From positions 13,702,001 to 13,766,000 of the forward strand of contig OU612065.1 of NCBI GenBank assembly GCA_914767715.1: a stretch of DNA of 64,000 bases, in the 5' to 3' direction. Made by a program: the position numbers and the translations under genes. Below the pieces are notes generated by a model. The model saw only the letters and a list, made by a program, of their open reading frames with translations, did not search any database and was not told where the DNA came from. This DNA is from Membranipora membranacea (taxonomy: Eukaryota; Bryozoa; Gymnolaemata; Cheilostomatida; Membraniporidae). Numbering within the stretch: position 1 is the first letter of the stretch; every line of letters starts with the position of its first letter. Below, one piece after another: positions 1 to 13,240 of this stretch.

Positions 1-3000
1 TTGACACAGGAAAGGCCTTGGTCGCATTCGACTTTGACTGTAATCATGACACTGCTGACATCATCATTAAGAATCTTGTGAGTTCATTTGTATTTCTGAT
101 TGTGCCTTCTAGCTTTATTTCTCAATGCGGAGTTTTCCATAATATGTATTACTAAGAACACGTTCAACCCTCTAACTGTACGGGCATACCCGCGAATAAT
201 TGTATTTGAGATTTCAACAGCCGGTTTCTTTTTCAGACGGAGGCAGAGTTGCTCGGACCTGAGCAGACTGCAGCTGCTCGAGAGCAGGTGGAGAGGATAA
301 TTTCATTGGTGCTAGAAAACAAAACAAATCCTGATCATGCTATACAGCTATCCAAACAACTGAACATTCAAACATACAGTAAGCATTTCAAGATCTGTTA
401 CTGTCTTGTTCAGTTCTAGATGGCTGATGTTTATGGTGGTATCCGAAGCTTCAGACAGAAATGCTCGAATACATCCTGAGTGTTGACTGGTCACTCCATA
501 TCTCTCCTCGGTTGTGTAGACTGAGGATGGTTTCACCTTCTCTCAATACACACCGTAATGGCTACCGCCTGTGTTATATGGAATACAAATCTTAACGAGG
601 AACTAGGAGTCTTGCCCAATGCGTCTCTTTCCTCCGGATATGAATATATTGCACTTATAACATGTTGTCCTAATTTCCCATCCTTGACTTACACTCTTAC
701 ACCTTTTATTAGGTCAGTCAGGCGAGAGTCCCACCACTAGCCCTGCTCTAAGCAGGAAAGGTTCACAAACTACCAAAGATTTGGATGAAGTAACAAACGA
801 CGAAACTGTCAAGGTAGGTTTATTATAACTATTTGTAACTCACAATGATTTAATACAGAAATCACTTATGATGACTAAAGATAGTCTGTCTGATAATAAT
901 AGAATAAATACAGACTAAATGCAATACAGATTTATTTTGACGTGATAATCACTGTGTGTCATGATTGGAAATTAAAACTGAAATCTACTTTCTTGCATCA
1001 ATATTGGAACAATCAATGATATCCAGTTTGTAAATGGAAAGCCTGCCAAGTGGCCATTGGCTCAGTGCTAATGCCTGCTCTGTTTCCGTTGGACAATCAT
1101 GTACTTTATTTGCTTTGACAATATGCTGCCAATGGACGTTTTGTCAGCTCTTACGCAACAGAAACTCAAAATATGTTATTTTTCTCTCAAGAGATTTCAA
1201 AAGCCAGTTGAAAAGCATTGAGCATAACTGCACATGGTAAATTTATATGGATTGATGATGGAGTTAATGAATTGATATTGTGCACACACAAAGTAACTCC
1301 TTGGTGCATATGCGCCCACACCTACAATAAAATATTAATCCTCCACTGATGTTGAAATTTCAGAATCGCTAGGGAATATAAAAACGCCTCTGCTACACCC
1401 CGCACTCTACAATCAAAACCAAAGAAAATCAAATCTGACCTTATTTCTAAACACAGGCATTAGCGTCATTGACTATTTGAAATTCCTAACTTTCAAAACC
1501 AAGAATTATTATGGTGTGGTGGCTGTCTACGGATTAAGAGGCATTTCGATTGATGGACTATAAACTACCCAGCCCTCAAAAAGCCCGCAGTTTGGAAGGA
1601 ACTGATGCAAGATCTATGTGTACTCGTCTATGATTACATTTTCTCCATTCATAAAAAAATGAGTGTGTACTAGACTTTTGTCAAAGAATGCTAAGAAAAC
1701 AATAGTTTACACACCCTTATGTCTGATCGGGATATCTTTGCTTGTTCCAGTCAAATAATGCCTACTGTTTTTTTTCTTTTATCGAATGGACAATTGGATT
1801 TGACACAAAGCCCGGTGTGAATCACAAAAATCCATCAAAATAATGGGACTGACTTCAGCTTTATACATTTCTTCACATGGTTCAACATTTTTTTGTATGA
1901 CAATTTTTTATTTAGCCCAGTGTTTAACGGGTTATTTTCAATTAAAAACACTCTGATAACATCCTATTCTACCTACAGTGCCTGACCAAGGAATCAGGGG
2001 AATGTCACCTAATTAGCTGATGCCACAAGTTGCCTTGCGCTGGCCGCAGTGACTCGTTGCAGAGTACTGTACTACTACTACTAATGAAAATATTTCCTTC
2101 CATTTTCTAAGAATCTCTCGAGGTGGAGCAGATTGTCGACATGGGAGCGCCTTGCATGATTTAATGGTGTTATTCTGATGTTCATTTCAGAGGAGACTGT
2201 ATGCAGAGGTAGTGGAAGGTGCTGGAGCTGTGAGCGAGTCTGAGAGCGGTGCTGAACAGACTTCGTATATTGGGGACGGGGAACATCCACCCCTCTCTAA
2301 TCAGAACTCGAATACAGATTCGTCACAGGTAAGCTATTAGTATGACTATGCAAACATTCCACTTTCCAGCCACATGCGCTGAAGGTTGTTTTGATCATGA
2401 GATGGGCAAGTGTGGGTTAATCATGTGCTGTATGGGTATTATTCCTAATGGAAGGTGCCATTTTAGCTCAAAATAAACACAGAAATGTGCTTAACTTATT
2501 GCTGCTTGAAGAAGGATGTGATATAACAGAAGTTACAGGAAATTATGTAACAGTGTTTCAAATGTTTTCTTGTGATTGCTGAACTGAAATGTAACCCTCT
2601 GTCTAACATCATAACCAATCGAGATTATCATCCTATATTTTTTCACCATTTTGATTGACCTTCAGGTTCCCCAACACCTAATAAATGTATCCATTAGTCT
2701 AGCCCTTCTTCCTACAGTAGCATTGATTTCATTGCAGCTGCTAATTTGCATCAAAAACCAATTACCAATTATTATGCTGTTCTAGGCTCAACTCATGTTG
2801 GCATATACTTGTTTTACTGACATAGAATCAAGCGGCAGTTTGCTTATGACGTTAACGGGACATTTCTTAACCCTCCCGTAAAAGTGATCATGGCCAAAGA
2901 ATAGGCTAACATTGTAACAGCTCAGAATCCCTAGTGTGGAGTCTTGAGTAACAAACTCAATCCTGCTATTATAGAAATCTTTATTATATAATTTGCAGAT

Positions 3001-6000
3001 CAAGCAGCGATCATAGTATGTTGCTTGTATGTAAATGTCAATAAATGTACATTCATAGCAATGATGCCAGTGATGTAATACCATTGTATGCCATCTATAG
3101 AAAATAATTATAAAAATTGCCCAAGTAAAGCAAGAAGTACTGATAACTTCTTATTCAATCATAACATTGTACTTTTTAGTTGAGTGCAGGGCCAAGTCAT
3201 TCTAGCCAATCTATTCAGTCGATTCCATCAGCGACCTCTCTACCTGAGGATGAGCCTAGTCGTACAGAGGAGGTGTCCCGATCCAGGGCTTCATCTCAGT
3301 CTGAACTGGTGCCGCAGACTCCTGTCAGCCATCCAGCAGTCCCTCAGTCTACTGATCAGCATCAGCAGGGAACACAAATCGCTGCCGCTGGCCACAGTCA
3401 GCCTGCTCAGCCTGCTCAGCCAGCTCATCCCGCTGCTCTACATCTACAGACAAATCTACAGACTGATACACACGGGGGATCAGCCCCTTCTATCGGTGCA
3501 TCAGGCAAACCCCCTCTACCTGCTGGTGTCAGCACAAGCCTACAACATACTCAGCCTGGTACACCTTCTGTGGTATGTATACATCTCTCCTAATGATTTC
3601 TACGTCATGTTTTAGATTGAAAAGTCTGATGTTATTCAGACTCCGATTCAGACGTATGTTCCAGGCACTGGCTGTATATTTCTATCTGCACAGGCCTGGT
3701 CTCCTGTTGCTACGATGATTGATCATTCTTTTTAGCAGCTTTGTTTGTGTCTCTTCTGCCTTTAATGTACTAACAGAAAGTGAGAGTGTTTTCGTCTTAT
3801 CAGCTTCTAAAATCCTTACATGCATCTTGTTAAGATAACTTGAACTGACCAAACACATTCTGTCTCACTGCTGTTTGCTGCCTTGCTGTTGACTTATTTA
3901 ACACTACCTATACTCTAGCGGGGATGACAGCAATGTTTACATTTTTCAGGTGTCCTCTCATCAGAATTCCTCTACATCACCTGTTAGTCCTCGTAAATCA
4001 TCCCAATCATCGACAGTGCAGACACAACAGTCTGTACCGCCTCCCGTCGTACAACAGCATTCTGTAAGAGCTCACTGTAGTAAACTAGTGTTGTGTACCT
4101 TTTCCTATTTCACTAACAACAAGCACCGATTCCGGCTCTCACCAATCTTTTACAGTCCTAACATTAAAGAGTTGATAACAAGAATAACAAAAACACCCTG
4201 CATGGCTTTCCCGACGCTTTTCATCAGCTGGAATGCTGCTGCATGCTACGCTTTTTTTATCAATCTCTTAATGTTATTTTATTCAAACACTGTCTCAACC
4301 ACATTCAGCCTTCTGTACACAGCACCACTAACATCCTTTCTTGATTTTTGATGAACCAGCTAATTGACTCCTCTTAGCTTTATGCCTTGTCCTCCTAGAT
4401 CAAGCTTAATCCAATTGCCTGCATTCCAGTTGCTCCCTTCCTCTGCGCCGTGACCAGTGGATCGGGAGTAACCCCCAATGCAGGCAAATGGACCAAACTT
4501 GGTCCAGGTCCTCCCATCATCCTATCGCCAAATACTGCCCGCTTGGAAAGGCGTTCCCTATGCTCTCCAAAATTTTTGCTCGTTGGAAATTAACCCCTTT
4601 ATAAATTAGTCCAACTGATTTTAGCTGCCATTTACGTCTTGAGGTATGACTGACTCATCTGATGCTTGGTTCAAATTGTCCCAGATGAAACTAGGATGCC
4701 ATCCCAGATGCTTATCCCAGTCACATTATAACATTCATCCCAGATAGCCATCCCAGTCAATGTGAACCAGAAAATGACACAATCCCAGACTGTCTGGGAT
4801 AGCATCGGGAAAGTTCGTAAGCGTCAAACTTTCCCCGATGCTATCCCAGACGGACCCAGACAGTCTGGGATTGTGTCATTTTCTGGTTCACATTGACTGG
4901 GATGGCTATCTGGGATGAATGTTATAATGTGACTGGGATAAGCATCTGGGATGGCATCCTAGTGTCATCTGGGACAATGTGAACCAAGCATTAGACTCGG
5001 CATACACATGACTGTTTTAGTGAGCACCAGTTAATTGCTCTGAATATTGATGATATCACCTTTGTTTTGCATGTATAGACTAGTCAAACTCCTCAGACAT
5101 TTTATGAAATTGGCTCAGCATGTTCTAATTACAATTAGTAGTTTTGTAGAAGTTGTGGATAGTGTAACATTGCCCTATCTATCTTCTAAATGTTGTCTGT
5201 CCCCCTTAATATGACTCCAGAAAAGCACAAGCTCAATTGACCGATTGTTCACACTTTTTATAGGGTGATGAAACAAAGACAGCAAAGAAGGGAATCGATA
5301 TGAATGCTCTGGGTAAGAGCCTGGAGACATTGCTGGGTAAAGGTAGACCGGAGGATAGTAATCTGAGCTATAGTAGCACACAGGGATCGCTACCTCACCC
5401 ATCTATACTAGATCAGCAACACAGGTAAATACGCTGTGCTATGCTAGCATTCACTAACCACAGGTTTGTCACTGATCTGTGTCACATAAAAACCTCACAT
5501 CATGACAAACAGGAATTACAAATTCTTAAAATGAATTGTGATTGACAGCAGATCTGGATGGTTATTGGTTGAGTATCTGCAGTTAGGGTGGAGAGATAAA
5601 TTATGACCAGATTGTTAGGAATTCTACTAATAGATCTCCCATGTCATACATGACCCACTGACTCACTATGTATTAAAGCTTCTAAATTAGTCCCGTCACC
5701 AAATCATTTGTAATTCTCGTAATATAAATGAATCAACATCCTGATTGAATTTCAATACCAAAGCTTATTTTCTTTCCATGTTGTGATAGTGTTATCACAA
5801 AATTATTTGAAATAGCTCACCATAGTCATTATTTATCTTGGCTCAACATTCTAGTTTTTCAATTGATGGAAGGAGAGTGGAACATACTTGTACCTGTTTG
5901 GATATTGTTCACTATGTAATCTAGCCACTCACCTTACTGAATCATTTCCTAGGTTCTCAGCTTTGCGACCCTCACCTTCATGATGTCATTTCTTGGGGGA

Positions 6001-9000
6001 GGGAAAGAGTTGTGCAAATATTAAAAAGTGCATATGGTTTGTAAGCTATGGCTATTTATGGTTATGCTACAACGCCAGTCATCATTACTGTCTTATGTTT
6101 CAACATAAGAAAAACATTTCAGAGGGAGTTGTGATCTCCTGTAGATATTTTGGGGTCGTTTGTTAGCAGGAATGTTAGCGAGTCCCTCTTGAACACGCCT
6201 TTTATGATCAACATTATATTTAACTCAACAATGCCTTTATGCATCAATTATAAATATCAATCCACATTTGGAAGAATTAAACATGAACCTTACTCTGTCA
6301 ATATCAGTCTGCAAAGACTTTCCCTCACAATCACCCATTCACCAAAAAATGACTTTACCTGAGAAATTTCACCCTGGAAAATTGTTCCTGCTTTTATAAA
6401 CATAATCAAGATAAAAAAATCCAGCCAGCTCTAACCCTCCTAGCGTCAATCCATCTGATAGAAAGTTTACCTTTTGGTGTTTTGTTGTGGTTCTAGCTTT
6501 AGTGCTTGCTCTTCGCCGGTCTTACTAAGGCCAGCCCAAGGGCTTGGGTAAGTTGGAAGCTTATTCCCTCCTTGTTGCTGTTAGAATCATTGGCTCACAC
6601 TACCTGTAACTTACTGTCCATGCTTTACATTTTTTCCTTACCAAAAGTCAAAATTCACTTGTCAAAGTCACAGAGCTGTTCCTACTGCGAGGCAAAACCT
6701 GAATTAAAAACTGAGAATCTTGCACCCAAGCCCACCCTCTCAAACAGGGTACCACTGTTTTTCATGGGTTGTTTTGTTTATATTTTGAAACGTTTATGCT
6801 TTGGGATTATCATTTGGGGTCCATGAGAATACACTACGGCGCTGTTCGCACAGAGTAAAAGTGACGAGTTTGATACTGAAACCGGGCGGGATAGATATCA
6901 AATTCAGCTAAATTAGTGAGAGTAATCTTACTCTGTGGCTTCTATAGTTTTATTTTCTTTAATGCATAAGTTGCTTATCATTAATGAATGATGGTTTTAT
7001 TTAGTCGCAGCCTTTCACATTCACCAACACCAAAGTATACTGTACCGACGTCCAACCCTTGGTGAGTTGTCTGCCTGTCGCTTTCAGTCTGACATAGCAA
7101 TGCTGCTGCTAGTTTGGTTGTCGCTACTTTAAGCCACCTCCGAAGAATACATTCAACCCTTTAACTCTCATGTTGTGACGCTTTGTTCAATCATCTTTAT
7201 TCATAGCATGGGTGACTTGCCTGTGTAGACAGGCAGACTAGCTGACCTAGTTAGCTCTGGTTTTATCATTAACTTCATTGTTACATCATCTATCATCACC
7301 CTTCAGTTCACTCTGTCTGTCAATCAGTCCTGTAGTAGACTCACTCACCTTTTTGTCATCACTCTCAAGGTACATGCATGCATGAATTATAGATGTCGTC
7401 GCTGCTTTGTGCCTGCAGACAGACGCATTGCACTGATGCACCTATCAATGATGCACTTTCATGACATGAAGCGTGTATGATGATGTCCAGCATGTAATGA
7501 TTTGGACTCATCACGTTGGGTCTTCAATATACAAACGTTTCATGTTACATTGTAGGTGCATAATACCAGAATCAAACACTGGCACCAGCGTGTCTGAGAG
7601 CAATCCAAACCAGCTATATGCAAACACGAGTACCCTATCAGCTCCACAACTCAGCTCTTCTACCACCCAGACCAGTCCTGAGACAGATGCTAATAATGAT
7701 GACAAGACTCCTTTAGTAAGCCCTCGGAGTGTTTCCGAATTTGATACCAGTGTTGGAGAAAAACAAGTATTCAAGAAGCCTGCAACTCCACCTGGCAAGA
7801 CGACTAAAGTTGGTCGGTTTTCTATAGGACCTGTCAAGGAAATCCCTGTACCATCTGCAGGTAAAGTTACCCAGCGACTTGTGGTTATAATGTTGATTCA
7901 ATATACAAGTATGTTTGGTAAATTTATTGTTTTTGAGGTTTGAATATTGAAATTTTTCCTTAACAGCCGTAGAGTTACTATATATATTGTATTATATTAT
8001 TGTATATATTATATATGGTAACTCTATGGTAACAGCTGTCTGTTATTCTTATTTGCAAAATAGTTTGGAGATGATTCGCAAGAGAAGTTGAGTTTCAAAT
8101 TTGCTTGTTTCCAATTGTAGGAAACTCACCTGCGACCTCTCCTGATACTTCTGAGAGTACTATGAGTTTAGTCACTACTATAGTTGATTCTACTAAACAC
8201 GCTGCAGTGGCTGCTGCTATGAGACACAAGGTGAACGATGTCAATGTGATACCTGAGGCTGATAGGGCTGGCTCTGCATGTAAACAAAGCTTGCCTTCTG
8301 CTCAAGCCAATATTCAGGTTGAGGGCCACCACACTCCCCAGTCCTCTTATGTTAATAACATCCCTATAGAGGAAAATGCTGGAGCGAGAGTGCGGTCTAA
8401 AAGCTTGTTTGAGGACACTGTTGACGGATCAATGGTTGTAAGTAATACTAGCCAGATTGACACCAAACCTCGTTCACAATCATTGGCAACTGATTCAACT
8501 CTCTTTTCAAACAATGTACCTGGTACCCATGTGATTTCAAAACCATCAACTGTCACAAATCATTGCATGGCTAGTAGCTGTTCGAAATGCACTCAGTGTC
8601 CGACTGGTACTGTACCAAACTGTCAATGTAGAAATATCCCGGTGTCTCAAGCTGTAGTGACCCAGTCTATCTTAGACCAAATAAGTGAACCCACCTCAGA
8701 CGGAGGTGCTGAGGTCAATGTTGTAGTTTCTTCTCTCAACCATAACAGTGAACAGGTGGTGGTCAATGAAACTGTCAATAATGCTGATACCAGCTCTAGT
8801 TCTATTTCATCTAACAAAATTTCTGAACCTAATAATCCAAGAATCCAATCTGGACAGTCTGCACCGCAGCAGCAACAGCAGCAAAACAACCAACAGCTCA
8901 CAGAGTATAGAGAGGAAGCCGTCCCCCAACCCAGAATTGTAGATATCCACAAAATCCTTGAATCAGTCAAAGATATGGAGTCTCATTCTACATACGCTCG

Positions 9001-11640
9001 TACCATCGGGGCTGCAGAAGTCCACTCAGACTTCAAACCTGTGGCCATTCAACGCTGCACGTCATGGAGCCCAACAGTAGATGCTGTATCACCTAGGAGG
9101 CACTATGTAGAAGAACACCGAAGGCGTACAACAGACAGCGTGCCTCCTAATCTGGAGGAACAGCTGCCTGATACAACAGACGGTCATAAAAGTAACACAG
9201 TACTATCTGCAGAGCTAGCTCATATATTCGGTAGAAAACAATCGATACCATGCGGACATCACCAGACCGGTACTGTGGCAGACTGTGAACACTGCGTCGG
9301 CTCATCTGGGTCACTAGGTAGTCATGTCAGTGCTGCAATATCTAGTACACCTGATCATGTGTCCATGACCTGTGAGTCTCCATCATCATATCAGAGTTAT
9401 AGTCCTAGTATGATGGCTTCCCTCAACTCTTCTTCAAACACAGAGATGCTAACCAGCCAGCTGGCTGAGATCAGCGCATCGGGTGCTCACACCCATGCTA
9501 ATCACAACATAGTACATCCCCGGGCCCAGTACAGTCGTGGAGTAGCTGTTAGTGCCTTGTCTCATCTAAATAGAGGAGCTGTGCACGGTGAAGAAGACCC
9601 TGTTTCTAGTGCTGCTAAGATTGCCCGTATGGTAAAACACGCCAGCTGTCATGGACCTTCTCGAGGCACATTAGCTGCTGAAATTAATGGACAGGTATTC
9701 CACCGCTAAGCTAACAGCACCTTTTCAGCCTTATGCAATTGCTTAACAATTTCTTTTGTACCCTGGTATCCTAAATGTTGTAAATTGCTTAGCATGTTGG
9801 GGTAAAAGGGTGATATGTTGAAATTGTGAAAGATGTTGGTCAATCCTTAATAAATTTTTCTTCCATTGCATGACAGTTTTGCTCATAGCTCAATCAATGC
9901 TCTTCATCCACTCAAAATTACAACCCTTCCACATCCAACTGTACGATCATTTCACAATTTTCCATTGTCATTAACTCTCCATTGTTTAACTTGTAAAGTT
10001 TCCAGTCTAGGCATGGACTTCCGATGAAGCTATAGGTGTCGTACCTGACGCACCATCAGAAATACTTTTTTCCATAGATTGGAGTCCCAGGCCCTTCAAG
10101 CATTGTGAAAGAAGTGGGGTGATGTTGCAATAACACATGATTACTATTTCTATTTCATCAATAACCATGGTTGTGTTGTGTGTTATAGCTTCACAGAGCC
10201 GATGCATGTGATCTAATAGATGAAGAAGATGAGGTGCTAAGAGCGATTCTCGAGCGGTGAGTGAGAGTTGATATTGAAGACCTGAACTCCTACTGATGTG
10301 CTTGCAGAATACCTGCCAAAATTGACTTGATTCAGGGGGGTCTTTCAATTAGAATGAGCAATGCTTTTTAAAGCAAATTATCACTTCACTCCAAACTTTT
10401 GCTTATTTGGCTTTCAAAACGAACTCCCAAATGGTTAACTCAGAATGGGTATAGTTGCATAGATGAGTGAGCGTCTTGGGCAAGAGGGTCCTAGCGGGAG
10501 CGATCAGATAGTGAATTTGGCAGTTCTAATTGAAGGACTCTCCTGGATGACATATTTATCAAATGTTGTTTAGTCGCAATTAAGAAAAAGTGCCATGCAA
10601 TTTAGCGAGTTAGAAGGAATAACCATGCCAAACCAAAACAGAATATTGGCACCAAATATCCTCTCTTACCGCAAGTGCAGATCGTTTTTTGATGTGTAAG
10701 AATGTTTTGTAGGCAAAAGCGAGAGAAAACTGCACTGGAAGAGAAACATAGAAGGGAGGTTGAGGAATACGTTATCGCCAAAAGGGCTCATGCTGCTAAA
10801 TGCCACAAATGCAATCACTCTGAGGATCACTCGGGTTATAATAGTGATAGCTCCAGACCCCATACTCCACCACCTGAAGTTGGGGCCACTGTGTACCTCC
10901 GCAACATAGTAAGCAAGCTACGGGAAATTAGCAAAGATGGCGAAAGTACTAAAAGTTTTGATAAAACTGAAACTCTAGCTAATCTAGATAAGCAACTCCA
11001 ATATGTTCAGCAGTATTTATCCAGCGGCAGGCCATATCCTCGTGTTGAAGTTCCTTCGCCAATGACCAGAAATAATATTAGCTTTTCGCTGCAGCAACCC
11101 AACTCTGATACAGTGCAGAGTATAGTCAAAAGAGTTTTAACAGCGGGTCATGAACGAGAGAACCTTCTAAAGACTAGCCATCTAGATATACCAGAGACAG
11201 TGTTGGAACCGCACAACAAGCAAGCACATGATCAGTTAAACAACGTTATGAACACTGTCATTCAAGTATTACAGCATCCACCCATAAGTCCTAGACATGA
11301 TAGCGCTTTACAAGCGGCTAGTCAAAATCGAAATGAACAGGTTCAGAAAATAAAAGAGCAGGTGAAGTCATCACATCAGTCTATACTAGAAGGGTTACAG
11401 CGGTCGCAGTCTCATCCTGCCAGAGGGCCACAGTTATCAGATCACGACATGCTTGCAAGTCAGCAGTCGGACCCTGGGCAGTTAGAGACAGAACATCGCT
11501 CACTGCGGCAGCGAGAGATACAGTCAGTACTGTCTCAAAGTATGCAGCACATAGAGCGCACTATCCAACAACATAACAGTAAACTCAACCAACAGGGTAC
11601 AGCTTCATATCCAGCATCATCGAACAAAGAAGGCGGCTAG
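1..11640 (+). CDS. WNK-type Ser/Thr kinase, C-terminal region (5' end and kinase domain outside window)
   Basis: Twelve exons join in frame (about 1351 aa visible): 1-77, 237-378, 713-813, 2191-2328, 3180-3572, 3950-4063, 5264-5424, 7005-7061, 7556-7860, 8121-9694, 10189-10256 and 10713-11640, ending in TAG. Exons 1-2 read ALVAFDFDCNHDTADIIIKN followed by a helical stretch. This resembles the PF2-like (OSR1-C-like) domain after the kinase domain of WNKs. Exon 9 encodes KVGRFSIGPVKEIPVPS, an RFx[V/I] docking motif in the same TTKVGRFS context as animal WNKs. The middle is long, disordered and Ser/Gln/Pro-rich with a CAG/CAA-coded Gln run near 8866. The last two exons carry an acidic helix (DLIDEEDEVLRAILER) running into a charged coiled coil (REKTALEEKHRREVEEY). 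Family knowledge: WNKs act in the cytoplasm on SPAK/OSR1 to control cation-chloride cotransport. Cys/His clusters near 8569-8630, 9246-9297 and 10801-10830 are unusual. The kinase itself is not seen, so the family call rests on the PF2-like region, the RFx[V/I] motif and the coiled coil. Confidence 0.82.
4662..4991. repeat. Fold-back (long palindromic) element in a WNK intron
   Basis: Two arms of about 160 bp are almost perfect inverted copies around a short loop near 4826. The outer ends read atgcttggttca on the left and tgaaccaagcat on the right. Inside, the words atcccag and ctgggat recur in the two arms. No coding capacity is present. It lies in the intron between WNK exons 3950-4063 and 5264-5424. 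This is the structure expected of a MITE or fold-back element. No clear target-site duplication was found, so the superfamily is left open. Confidence 0.85.
7966..8037. repeat. Small AT-rich hairpin in a WNK intron
   Basis: The segment agagttactatatata is mirrored by tatatatggtaactct, and the outer words acagccgt and aacagctg also partly pair. The core is a run of TA and ATT. It could be a small MITE remnant or a fortuitous AT-rich palindrome. It sits between the WNK exons ending at 7860 and starting at 8121. Confidence 0.5.
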
Positions 11641-13240
11641 CCAGACATAAGACAGGAAATATGCTCATCACTCATATCGTACTGTATAGATACATAGACA
11701 TACACATTTTATTTGTTAGCGGAGCCACGATTTACAGGGTACATGTATAATTATGATAATATGGTTTCACTGTGTGTCTGTATTGTCCCTCAGTTGTTAT
11801 TTGACTCCGATTGCTTAGTCTGACTTTTGAATTAAGATGGCTTTCTCAGCCAGGAAACTGTTTGCATTGCTCAAAACTGCATCAATCTATCGACATTCTC
11901 TCTTAAGCTTAAGCGGCATACTTGCCTGCCTGACATAATTATTATTCAGTATTTGATCGCCCCTGCTGTAGGTACATAAACAAACATTGTACTAGATAGC
12001 TGCTTCCAGTGATAAACTGTCTTCACTGAATAGAAATTTGTCTTCTCTCACTCTTGTGCAACCCTACTTCGCGTATCATCTAGACAATTATGTATTAACC
12101 TATTGTTATTATTATTTATTACAAAACATTGTTTGATCAAAAAAATAGTTTTGTTCAATATTGTATCATAGCATTCTTAGTTTGGCTGGATAAAGCTTGT
12201 ATTTGATCAAATCCGAGCCTCCCAGGTTGTGTCAGCTATTATAGCCAATCATGTGTTACTTGAAAATAGGGCAGCCTGGTGAACTTATCAAAAAGCTGAC
12301 TTAGTTTTTCCATATTTTTTGTTCTGATTCAGTTGTTACATAAACATTTCATTTTGTACCATTCTTGTTAGCCAGAATTTCGTTGTTAGACATTTTCGTT
12401 GGCCGATTTTTCAATTTCAAAATCATGCGAATACATTTATGATGAAGGAAAGCCAGAAAGTATCTGAACTTGGGGAACGTAAAGAACATTGTAATTCCTA
12501 ATTTTGTACTTGATGTTGGCTCAGGTCAGTTTTCATGGTCTATAGCTTGCATTCATGCTGTTTTTCAAGTTATTAGAGCTACTGAATACATCTCTCTAGT
12601 TCGCATTTTATTGCTTAATGTAGACTAAACCTGTGTTTGTGATACAAAACAGAAGTAAGTACATGCAAGTGTCAACAAAAAAGATATGACGAATGATTAT
12701 ACTAAGCATATACTACAGAAAGGAGCAATGTCAAGCACTGAGATATTACATATCAAGGATGTCGAGTAAAACAGGGATCATGAAAGAAGTGATTTGGCAT
12801 ATGTAAGGGTGCTGTGGAGGGGCTCACTACATTGGTGAGATAATGCGTGTCAGATTTCTGAATCCAGCTGCTTGGTTTCTCTCAGAATAGATAAGTATAT
12901 TCACAGTTTTCTACCCATAGGTGTTGGAGTTGGCTACAAAAATAATAAAACTGATATCACAAAAAAGAAAATTATCGGCAAATAAAAGCACAATGTGTAA
13001 TGCCCAGATATGCATTCACCCAAACCTCTAAGGGAAGCTTAGTTGCAAACTTGCCACGCAAGAAAACATGCAAAAAGACATTCATGTGATTAGAATATGA
13101 CCGATGTGGCACTAATTGGTATAAGAAACAAGAAACCATCTCATGGCACATATGTATGGCACACTTCTAACATGCAAGGAGAAAATCACACTTTTACCAA
13201 TCTTTACCACACTAAATTAGTTGTTATACCTGAAGCCTTT
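11641..13240. other. Convergent intergenic region (3' UTRs of two genes)
   Basis: This is the space between the WNK stop codon on the + strand and the stop codon of the - strand gene at 13241. It is AT-rich, has several AATAAA-like words (for example near 12942-12950) and no ORF with coding character. Both 3' UTRs and polyadenylation sites should lie here. I see no repeat or RNA gene in it. Confidence 0.6.
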
